This document shows, in pieces, positions 55,439 through 64,000 of a stretch of 64,000 nt of DNA. Source of the stretch: Aedes albopictus (lineage: Eukaryota > Arthropoda > Insecta > Diptera > Culicidae); the NCBI RefSeq assembly GCF_035046485.1, contig NC_085137.1, positions 458,175,004 to 458,239,003 of the forward strand. Reading direction: 5' to 3'. Every line of letters begins with the position of its first letter. Within the stretch, counting starts at the first letter, position 1. The translations under genes were made by a program, and so were the position numbers. The notes beneath the pieces were generated by a model. It was not told the DNA's origin, made no database searches, and saw only the letters and a list, made by a program, of their open reading frames with translations.

Positions 55439-56638
55439 ACTCGAATAAAACGGTATCATTCAACAATTGCACAGGTTATCGTTTTCGCACTATTTGTGTT
55501 ATCATTCACAGGATCATAAATCAATCATACAACGAATCATATTGATGATAGCAGTTATCGTTTTCAGAGTTTCAATGATAGACTGAATGGGTTGTTAAGT
55601 ATCGTAACCATTCAAAAATGCCTTTTTTCTCGAACAAAATTTTTGGTGAATTATTCATGTTATAATCACTGAATCATAAATTTTATGATACAGTGAATAA
55701 TAAAAACAAAACGGAAATATTTCATCAACACTGTTTTATCGACAAGACAAAAAAGTTACACCCCTGTAGATTTGATCGATTCCATGAACCATTACGTGAA
55801 TCGTTGTATCGAATTGATTTGTTTTTTTTTATTTGTTTTGTTAGAACACGGGAATTGAACTGATGCGGTTACCGGGATCGTTTTTTACTAGTCGCGCGAT
55901 GTTTGAGGCTTAAGTGAACAAGTGCTCGCGGGTGGTTTAAAGCCATAAAGTTCGGAAAGCGAAACTGGAGTTAAAACAAATTCATGAAAACAAGTGACAA
56001 ATAAAGAAGTGCCTAAAGTGATCGCAATGATGAAACTGATACATGAAGAGCCGTTTGCCATTATTTGTCTGGCTGTCGAGGAAAACTATGAAATTGGAGA
56101 GAATTAGCAAATCTTTCGATGGAAGGTGATTTGCACAGATGGAAATATTCTTCCCGGCGAATCGACGCAACTTCAACCCTAGGGAGAGCCGATGCCCATG
56201 ATCAGTGCGGCGATGCTGGAGCGAGCGCTGCAGAATTTGTATACACGGGAATACGCCGCATGCATTGTTGTTTAAGTATCTATTTCTAGACATATTTTTG
56301 CTAAAATGTGCCGAATTGATCATGGATTGCAAGGTAGGTGTCCGAATGCTACCATAACAATGTTTTCATTACGACCATACACGCTAATTTCAGTAAAAAA
56401 GTATCCTGCATTAAGTGCGGCCAGGAAAATAATCCAGGATGAATTATTAAAAATTACTAAGATATCATCGAGTGAATCGTTATCATTGATACTATGGTTT
56501 CTGAAAAGTGTTGTATGATCTAATTTTAATAACTTCCATCATTCAATCATCAAATTATTATTGTATCTATCGTTATTATTCTACGAATAACTATCGTATG
56601 ATATGAACGATACCATAAACCATAATTATCTATGCGGG
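55439..56638. mobile_element. Cargo-bearing element inserted in the AAGCTT minisatellite
   Basis: It replaces repeat sequence between two minisatellite blocks. The right end reads TTATCTATGCGGG and the left end CTCGAATAAAACGGTATC, both resembling the CCCGAATAAAAA ends of the element at 61682. GGTTGTTAAGTATCGTAAC occurs subterminally in both. The ends are rich in ATGATA/ACCATA palindromic words, and the middle (55850-56520) is of different composition and coding-like. Exact borders are uncertain. Confidence 0.5.
56103..56518 (+). pseudogene. Coding-like fragment with splice-like sites inside the element
   Basis: One forward frame reads IFRWKVICTDGNILPGES, then a stop, then MPMISAAMLERALQNLY and TREYAACIVV, then a stop, then a piece starting MCRIDHGLQ. 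A donor AAG|GTAGGT at 56332 and an acceptor CTAATTTCAG ending at about 56392 could join it in frame to VKKYPALSAARKIIQDELL and a stop at 56518. Two internal stops argue for decay. I do not recognise the protein. It could be a captured host fragment or the remains of a transposon protein. Confidence 0.3.
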
Positions 56639-58480
56639 AAGCTCTCTCAGTATTCAAGGATTAGCATTTTAGACTTTCTGAGGGAAGCTTACAGGAGAAT
56701 GCTTCCTCAGCTTCTTGAAGCTAGCTTTCTCAGCTTCCAGGTGTGAGCAATCTTAATTTCAGGACAGAGCTGTATATGCCTTCAGACTTTCAGGAGGAAG
56801 CTTTTTCAGCTTCTAGGAGGAAACTTTCTTGGTTTTCAACAGGAAGCTTTTCCGGCCTTCTGGAGAAGAGTTTCTTAGCTTCAAGGGGAAAGATTTCTCA
56901 CTTTTCAAGAGAAATCTTGCTCAGTATCATGGAAGGAGGTTTCCATATTTTCAGGAGTAAGGTCTTTAAGCTTCCAGGTGGAAGCTTTCTAAGCTTCCAG
57001 CAGCAAGCTTTCTCATCTTTCTGAAGAAGAATTTCTCAGAATCCAAAAAAGAGTTTTGCGTACTACCATAGAAAGGTTTTCTCAGCTTCCAAGACTAAGT
57101 TTTCTCATTTTTCAGTAGAAAAATCTCGCAGTATCTTGAGAAGAGTTTTCTCAGCTTGCAGGAAGATTTTTTTTGCAGTTTTCAGCACTAAGCTTTCTCA
57201 GCCTCTGGGAGAAAGCCTGTCAGCTACAAGAAGCAAGCTTTCTCATCCAGCAGGGAATTTCCAGAGTAGCCAGGAAAAAGCAATCTGGGAACAGTTTTTT
57301 GAACGTCCAGGGTAATGGTTTCTCAGTTTCCAGGAGTAAGCTTTCTAAATTTACAAGAGAAAACTGTCTATACCTTCAGACTTTCAGGAGGAAGCTTTTT
57401 CAGCTTCCAGGAGAGAGGCAGCTTTCCCAATCTTCAGGAGAAGGTTCTCTTGGCTACGATGGAAGAGGATTTTTAGTTTTTAAGAGAAAGCTTTCTCAGC
57501 ATCTTGTAAGAAGTTTTTGAAATTTTCAAGAGTGAGATTTTTCAGCTTCCAGGAGCAAACTTTCGTATTCTTCTGCAGGAAGATTTCCCAGAGTACAGAA
57601 AAGGATTTCCCGTACTTTCAGAAGGGCTTTTCTCAGCTACCAGGATGAAGTTTTCTCAGCTTCTAGTTTTTCATGATAAGACTTTCCCAACTTTAGGGAA
57701 CAGTTTGGAAGTTCAGAAAACAGGGTATTTTCTCAGCTTCCGAGAGAAAACTTCTTCAGCTTCGAGGAGAAAGCTATCCTTGCTTCCAAGAGAAAGCTTC
57801 TTCAGCTTCGAGGAGTAAGCAATGCAGTTTAAAGAAGGAAGCTTTCTCAGTTCCCAAGCTTTCTCATCTCTCAGGAGAAAATCTCTTAGCATAATAAGTT
57901 TCCTGAACTTCGAGAGAGCGTTTTCTCAGCTTCCAGGAAGAATTTTCTCAGTTTTAAGAGAATGCTTTATGAGCTCCGAGAAATAAGCTTTTGCAGCTTC
58001 CTGGAGAAATCTTTCTCACCTATCAGGAGTATGCTTTCTCAGTTTCCAAGAGTAAGCTTGCTCATCTTTCTGGAGAAGAAATCTTTCAGCATCCAGCGAA
58101 AAGTTTTCTGAACTTTCAGGAGAATATTTTCTCCAGAAAGAAGTTTTCTGAGTTTCTGGACTAAATTTTCTCAGCTTCTAAGAGAAAGCTTTCCTAGCTT
58201 CTAACAGAAAGCTCTCCCAGCTTCCAGGAGAAAGCTTTATTACCTATAAGGAGTAAGCTTGCTCAGCTTCCAAGAGTAAGTTTTTTTCCAGGAGACAATT
58301 TCCAGAGCTACCAGAAAGATGGTTTCTCAGCTTCCAGAAGAAAGCTCTCGCTGCATCCAAGGAGTTGTTTTCTAAATCTCAAGAGCACTCTCACACATAG
58401 TTCAGGGAGGGATTTTCATAACTTCTAAGAAGAAGCTTTCTCATCTTGGGCTAGGATGCTTTCTCAGCTTCCAGAAAGAT
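56639..58480. repeat. 23-bp AAGCTTTCTCAGCTTCCAGGAG minisatellite
   Basis: Consecutive units at about 56791-56885, such as GAAGCTTTTTCAGCTTCTAG followed by GAG, are 23 bp each. The consensus is near AAGCTTTCTCAGCTTCCAGG plus three bases. Open frames of 93-115 codons in it repeat FLSF/LSQFPG-like peptides and are not genes. Confidence 0.8.
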
Positions 58481-59874
58481 GTTTTGTCAATTTCACCAAT
58501 GAAGTTTCAACAGCCTTCAACTTGTAGTATTCGTCATCTTGTTCGCACATTTCACATCAACAGCGTAAATGTGTGTTTTATAGATGCAAACCAGTGAAAA
58601 AAACTCCCATAGCTGTTCATTGTTAGCATAACCCAAAGCTACAGCCATCCCCATCATCAATCTTGTCGACGATTGAAGTTCAATGCCAAAGCTCGTCGTC
58701 GAAATGCACTATGTATGCGTTCGTGAAGCCCATACCCATACCTGCCAGGGCCCAGGGGTGGGTAGTAAAACCAACCTTCGAGCTGGGCTGCGATTCAACT
58801 AGTAGCGGTTCCTCACACTGAACTGCTGAAACTACTCTCTGGGTCTGGGTAAAGCCATGAATTTGATCTTGAATTTTTCATGCGCAGCTGTCTTTGAGCC
58901 CCCTTCTCCATTCTCCAAGGAACCCCCACACGTCTCTCCAATAATAATATGAATCCAACGGTTTACGTAGTAGTTCCATAGCTACCCCTATGCATCGCAT
59001 ACAGATGCAGTATTCCACGTTTCGTCGTGTGTTGCATCCGAAAAAAAATCTCTATCTTCTAAACTCTGAGACTTCGCGCACTGCCTAATGCTATGGTAGA
59101 TCTAAGCTGCTGGCTATGTGAATGAAGCAAACGTTCATTGGTTGGTTGGTTGGCAATGCGCCTACGACGATGGTCGCCACACCGCGAATACCTACACCTT
59201 AGGTCTCGTCGCAAGTCGTCCCGCATGTTGGTCGGATGGTCGTGGTGCGAGATTTGCTGCGGATACCGCGACCACCACCGCACCGCTGAACAACTTGGTT
59301 GAATGGCGGCGTTATTGACATTGACATTCTAAATAGCTTGCGGTTAAATGGTACCTAGTAGGTAGGCACATACCTATATGTTTCGCTCAACTGATCAAGC
59401 GGTTGAAATCTCCGCAGATCACAATTGATGTAGTAGGTGATGCTCGCCGCTGTTTAAAGGAGATTTTCGGGGGGACCCCTGACTTGATTACAAATGTGAA
59501 CTGTGAATGAAGGATCCTAATTTGGCATTTTGCGGGAGATAATGGCGCATGGTTCGGATCAAGGCTACCACGCTGCAATACGTACATCTTAAGGTCGGGT
59601 GCTACCAAGAAGGAGGTGGTACGCTTTAATATGGAAGAATGCCATTTTTGCTGTTTTTTTTCTGTTGGTTTGAATAGATGTTTGCAGCTAGAAGGGGTAT
59701 GACGCAGCACAAGTAGGAAGTTAACGGAGTAGCAAATTCCATTCAATTCCAACCAGTGCTCAAAAAAGTGGTTGATCAGATTGGATTCTATGATTGTTTG
59801 CTAAATTCAATAGACCTCTAACACTAAATAACTGTTAAATTTTTATCCTTCTAAAAAATAAAAGACAATAATGC
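58481..59874. other. No gene recognised
   Basis: Ordinary to slightly CpG-rich DNA. Frames of up to 121 codons (59387-59752 minus) have no recognised domain. A GGTT tetranucleotide run lies at about 59138-59151. Confidence 0.35.
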
Positions 59875-60483
59875 CATGTCGCATATAGCCCATGCGATAA
59901 ACGCACGGATGTTCAGAAAAATCATGCTGAGGGTAACGGGATCGATTTTCGGTCGGTTCAGGATTTTCTTGACTTCCTTGGAAATAGAGCATCTTCGTGC
60001 CTGTCACACGATATACACATGCGAAAAAGTCATTGGCAGAGGAAGCTCTCAGCATAGACAAACAGACATATTACTTAGAAGAAAATTGCTTCAAAAACAT
60101 CGTTTGGCATCTCACTAGCACCCTCTATAATGCTCAATCCGAAGCATTCATTTGCAGGTGTTATTTCCCTCGGCTCGATGTAACAATTTTGCAGGTGACG
60201 ACTCCCTCGTGGCGTCATTCATTCATAAAACATGAATGAAGGTTCATGATTGAGTCATTTTATGTAAACATTGAACGGCGTCGCGTTCATTTCTCTCCAA
60301 AATTGAGAGGTGTTGTAGGAACAGCAGCACCACCATGGCACATGCGAGCACAGTTCGAACCACACGTTATTTTCAAAATGTCTGTTTGTCTGTGCTCTTA
60401 GTATAAAACTGTGGAAGTGTTCATAGAATACTTGCTGAAAAGCAAGCTTTGTCCCAGGTGGGACGTAACGCCAAGAGAAAGAA
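59875..60483 (+). mobile_element. tRNA-derived SINE interrupted by a hAT-like MITE
   Basis: It has the same family features as 41611-41890: TATAGCCCATGCGATAAACG, ACGGGATCGATTTTCGG (a damaged B-box) and CTTCGTGCCTGTCACACG. The SINE body stops at CTCTCAG (60052) and continues after 60401 with ATAAAACTGTGGAAGTG. The intact copy at 41811 shows the joined sequence. Confidence 0.8.
60053..60393. mobile_element. hAT-like MITE (family CACAGAC) inside a SINE
   Basis: Starts CATAGACAAACAGACAT and ends ATGTCTGTTTGTCTGT, with GCTCTCAG/GCTCTTAG (60045-60052 and 60394-60401) as a near-perfect 8-bp duplication. It is 341 bp, slightly shorter at the right subterminus than 28938-29307. Confidence 0.85.
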
Positions 60484-60729
60484 TGACGTGTCTTGTTTCG
60501 GTGCTTGTTTTCAAACATTTATATTGTTCATCCTTGTATTGATATCTTCTTCTACGTCTCCAAGATTCAGATGCTGACAAGTACATAATAATCAATTTGA
60601 GAAAATATGTTTTCCGTGATTAGTTTAAATAAGTCCATTTCAAGTAATTTCTTCAAAACTTATGCACTAGAAATGTAATTATTCATAGTTTTCTTGAACA
60701 GTTAAAATTAAAATTTTTGTATTTCTTTT

Positions 60730-60845
60730 TTTTCGACGCTTCGCAAAAATTGGGCATCTTAGGTATCCCTACGGATGAACCAGTTCAGAAAGTTCATTTT
60801 TAGGGATGCCTAAGATGCATAAGTTTCAAAAAATGTCGAAAAAAC
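60730..60845. repeat. Long imperfect hairpin related to 54938-55003
   Basis: TTTTTTCGACG…GCATCTTAGGTATCCCTA pairs with TAGGGATGCCTAAGATGC…TGTCGAAAAAA around a short loop. The TAGGGATGCCTA core is shared with the perfect hairpin at 54.9 kb. Confidence 0.65.
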
Positions 60846-60873
60846 ACCGCAAACAAAAAAGTTTCGTGTTTAG

Positions 60874-61016
60874 TAGAGTGACTGGAAGGGAGAGTGGCGT
60901 CAGTGTCAAAATTGGAACAGCGATCATCTGTGAAATCCATACAAATTCCCGTTCCAATCGCGCAGGAGACCTGTCAAAATTGGAACATGACGCCACTCTT
61001 ACTTCCAGTCACTCTA
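60874..61016. mobile_element. 143-bp MITE with TAGAGTGACTGGAAG ends
   Basis: TAGAGTGACTGGAAGGGAG pairs with the right end over ~28 bp with two mismatches. GTGTTTAG is duplicated exactly at 60866-60873 and 61017-61024, an 8-bp hAT-type duplication. Two direct TGTCAAAATTGGAACA words lie inside. Confidence 0.9.
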
Positions 61017-61024
61017 GTGTTTAG

Positions 61025-61546
61025 TATTACATTGTTCACACCAAATCGAACTGCACAGTATGAAAGTGTGACGGTTGAAAAGTGTGACGATAAGTGCAAC
61101 CAGCCTGTCTGACAGCATTTTGACGTCGAGAAATGTCACAGATGAGCACGCGGTGTGTGATTCGCCTGATTGATTCTCATCTATCTGACAACTCCCCGAT
61201 TCGAATGTCTCTCTTTTTTCTCACCAAAGTAGTTACCGGGTGGCCAGTTAGGGCTGATTGGAAAAGTTTGTGAAATGGGAAATTTATGAAATTTATGTTG
61301 GCAACCGTGCCCGACCACAAAAGTAGTGTGATAGGTGAAGTGCATCAAAACTCCATCTTTGAAAGTAACCAGCAATATCGTATTGAATTTTGCTCGATGA
61401 CGTTAGGTTCATTCACGTTCTTTCTGTCCTCTTCCCTCCCTTCACGAATTTTAACAGTTTTCGGTGGTTTGTTTTGATTCCCGTTTGTTGCCGTTCTTTT
61501 CTCTCTCGGAAAGAAAGTTGAGGTAAATTTCCTATGCAAAACTCAA
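61025..61546. other. No gene recognised
   Basis: AT-rich sequence with frames up to 72 codons and no domain. Confidence 0.35.
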
Positions 61547-61681
61547 TTGGCTTCTTTAACGATGTTGAGATAATTCGATATTCTGAATCTGCCTGTCAAA
61601 CTGAGCCGAAATCCAAATTTTCATGAATTTTGGAGTCCAGGAACCTATTTAAAAATCAATTTAAAGTTTGTATGGGAGCTA
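61547..61681. repeat. Repeat R, inverted copy, first part
   Basis: CAATTGGCTTCTTTAACG…GTTTGTATGGGAGC is the reverse complement of about 3840-3968. It stops at TA where the 2.1-kb element begins. Confidence 0.75.
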
Positions 61682-61896
61682 CCCGAATAAAAAATACAGT
61701 AGAAATACTGAACGTTGTATTGTAACAGTACTATTTAGAACCATATTGTTACAATAGACACCACTGTAAAAATAAAAAAATACAAAAACAATAAGATGTA
61801 ATGTAGACACCATACAGGGAATTGTAAATAAGATTTTTATAAAACATTATACAGGTTGTTAAGTATCGTAACAATACAAAAAAATATTTTTCTCCA

Positions 61897-61912
61897 TATA
61901 TATATATATATT
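61897..61912. repeat. (TA)n microsatellite
   Basis: A short TATATATATATATA run in the left subterminal region of the 2.1-kb element. Confidence 0.8.
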
Positions 61913-63139
61913 GTTGCAAAACCATACATTTTATTGTAAATGAATTGTTCGAAATACTGATACATGGGCTTTAATATACCGTACATTGTATGGTACATGT
62001 ATAGTTTCAAACAATAAAATGTACCGTAAATATATTGTTTTTAATTGTAATTTCACTACTGGTCATACATTTAATCAAATGGTTTAGGAATCGTTCTCTT
62101 TTGTTGTGTTGTATTGTTTTACATTACATAAACCATATAATGTTATATTATCTCGTCATGTTCCCTCGTAATGGCAGTTCTAGCCAAACTAACCTAAACT
62201 CGTCTAAGTCTGAGTAGTCTCTGATTGCATTTACAATTGATGCTTAGGCTCCCATGTCCCACCAACCAGATAACTGGGTTTTGCAAACTAAGCATTTTTT
62301 GTGGCAACACTTTGAGCGGCATGATGGAACTATGCCGAGCGCGCTAAGTGTTATTAGACCACTAATGTAGTTGCATGAAGTGGGTGACGAGGTACATAAG
62401 TATCATTACAGCGTGCTTAACCGTTATTGCAATATTGAGGCTGCAGTTTGACTGAACTTTGAAATATGTACACAACAACTCATGAGAAAACTGTCAAGTT
62501 CGATTCGACTATAAGTTAAGCCTGGAACACATAGCGTCCGTTCCGTCGGAGTTTGCGTTTTTTTGACAGTTTTCCCATAGGAAATGTGTCAAACTACTGT
62601 CACGCATACGCAACGGTATGCATTGTGTGGGGCACTTTAGGTTAAAAAATGAAGACGAACTTATATCTGAAGTCATTTCAGTGTCCAGTCCAGTCCATAT
62701 GTTAAAAATGGCTCTACGTCAAAGATAAATCGCATTCAATTCGGTTGTGGTACAAAGCAAGTTCACATGAGAGAAGGGGAGAAAACTCCCCTAAATGCAA
62801 ATACAGAAAGAATAGTGTTGAACTCATCCACTGATTTACGGTAATCTGACCTGCGTCTTTCCGGGTTGACCTACATTCGTATTCCTCTCATCGCACTCTA
62901 CATACCTAGCCCGCCATATCTCTTAGATCTGCAGTCCTTAGGACACCTGGGTTACCACTCATTTAAACATTTTATTGACGATCTTGCGCCTAGTACGACG
63001 CACAGGCAAACAAAATTATCCCATCACAAAATGTTCGCACCGGTTTCAGCATACATTGGTTGCAGTCGCCGCTACAGTAATTTAGCAGCGGGTGCGCATT
63101 TTGGGGTGGTGTTTCAACTAATCGGTTTGTTTACGCGCT

Positions 63140-63380
63140 GTTTTCTGGAGCAACATTTGAAAAGGGCCCAAGAGGTCTTGTGTCTTTTTTCTAAAACGCT
63201 CCGTAGGGCATAAAAGCAGCCCACTCATGCAAATGAACACCGTTATCCGAAAGATCGATGTTTGCTCTATCTGATAACGGTCTTAGTTTTTGTGAATAAG
63301 CTGAGGGGGGCTCAGGAGCGACGTGTGAAGTCATTGTTTACCAATGCTTGTATGCCCTTTTCAAATGTTGCTCCAGTTTT
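63140..63380. mobile_element. Small inverted-repeat element inside the 2.1-kb element
   Basis: CTGGAGCAACATTTGAAAAGGGC at 63145 is repeated inverted at 63353-63376. The core has CCGTTATC and GATAACGG as a second, inner pair. No target duplication is clear. Confidence 0.5.
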
Positions 63381-63806
63381 CTTTGTTGTTGGATGTGTGA
63401 ACATTGTTCTTTCATAGATTGAACATTGAACGATTGTGCGAAATCCTTGCAATGCTCAATATTGACTTTAAATAGACGTTTCAATTTATTCACTTTTTTC
63501 TCTTTCCTTTCTTTTGCAACAAAAAAGTCACGAATATCAACAAAACAAATCACGGAAAAATCTAAAACTGAATGAATATAATTAAAAATGCACGGAAAAA
63601 GGATGTTTCGGAATAGTGGATGGTTCAAACGTAAGAAAAACAGTATAATATATTGTTACATAAAGATCGTATGTAAATGTATAGTAGCTACAATGTGCAC
63701 AGCTTTTAGCAAACCATTCCATTACAATACACTATATTGTAGCTGGTACACTGTATGGTACAGGAATGGTTTTCACCAAATACTCTATGGTTAGTTTTTA
63801 TCCGGG

Positions 63807-64000
63807 TAATCACCCTTCGTTTCAGTTTTTATTGAGCGGAGCTGTCAAACAGTTGCCCACCTGTCAAAAGGTGATGTCAAAAAATCTCTTTGAAATTGAT
63901 TTTAGATACCAAAACAAAGTTCTAAAAATCTGAAAAAAAATCATAGTGACTCAGAAAAAGGTGCTATTTTGTATAAAATCAAAGAATCAAAGCATTTTTC
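63807..64000. repeat. Repeat R, inverted copy, second part (runs off the window)
   Basis: AATCACCCTTCG…TTTGTATAAAATCAAAGAATC is the reverse complement of about 3640-3835, including CTGTCAAACAGTTGCCCA. It continues the R copy split by the 2.1-kb element and is cut by the window end. Confidence 0.75.

Larger units (their letters stand above)
61682..63806. mobile_element. 2.1-kb TA-flanked element with CCCGRATAAAAA ends
   Basis: The left end is CCCGAATAAAAAATACAG and the right end TAGTTTTTATCCGGG, flanked by TA at 61680-61681 and 63807-63808. Both subterminal regions are full of ATTGTAAC/ACCATAC words forming short palindromes. Repeat R continues on each side, and the copy at 3612-3968 gives the empty site. 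No transposase frame is visible. The interior (62280-63590) is of different composition and contains a second inverted-repeat pair at 63141 and 63354. Confidence 0.8.

Noticed and set aside
62866..63213. 115-codon open frame inside the 2.1-kb element
   Set aside because: No transposase motif or other domain is visible, and part of it overlaps an inverted-repeat element, so it is not supported as the element's gene.

Overview
The window looks like mosquito genomic DNA, most likely Aedes (probably Aedes aegypti or a close relative). The evidence is a very high density of nested non-autonomous DNA elements, a SINE whose tRNA-like head and 3' end resemble the Aedes SINE Feilai, a Ty1/copia element with initiator-tRNA-type priming, RTE/Jockey-type LINE remnants, and long AT-rich non-coding stretches broken by short CpG-rich islands. 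No complete host gene is visible. The best host-gene hints are three possible 5' exons on the + strand (about 15390-15470, 20514-20677 and 52903-53001).

Layout. 0-10 kb: a TTCC-rich minisatellite (55-1005), a hAT-like MITE with a second MITE inside it (1516-2226), a cluster of palindromic TA-flanked elements (2830-3555), a dispersed repeat R (about 3612-3968), CpG-rich DNA (3991-5640), another minisatellite (6285-7505), an inverted pair of tRNA-like units (7511-7826), a three-level nested MITE (8710-9158) and a MITE with a tRNA-like core (9161-9550). 10.4-14.6 kb: a minus-strand Ty1/copia retrotransposon with identical 177-bp LTRs and a 5-bp target duplication, but with an inactivated integrase site and an out-of-frame RNase H deletion. 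14.6-25 kb: CpG-rich islands, a 70-bp satellite broken by two abutting palindromic elements, a 23-bp minisatellite with 69-bp higher-order structure, and GGAAT-type minisatellites. 25-34.8 kb: a full-length SINE, a 5'-truncated LINE, a decayed LINE, two hAT-like MITEs, and a degenerate tandem repeat around 28.7-29.9 kb.

34.8-64 kb: mostly AT-rich non-coding DNA with SINEs (39.2, 41.6, 43.0 and 59.9 kb), a 1.6-kb foldback palindrome (44281-45898), and three clusters of the same palindromic TA-flanked MITE families (47.2-48.3, 50.0-51.5 and 53.4-54.2 kb). There is a TE-bounded CpG-rich candidate promoter and first exon at 52.7-53.0 kb. A large AAGCTT-type minisatellite (55.2-58.5 kb) is split by a cargo-bearing element, and a 2.1-kb TA-flanked element (61682-63806) is inserted into a second, inverted copy of repeat R.

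Several insertions can be ordered in time because uninterrupted copies of the target repeats are also in the window: MITE inside MITE, hAT-like MITE inside SINE, the 2.1-kb element inside R, and MITE2 inside MITE3. The most unusual structure is the recurring composite of three TA-flanked palindromic MITE families. These form head-to-tail arrays with TA only at the outer edges and exchange termini. No defence, CRISPR or operon-like system was seen.
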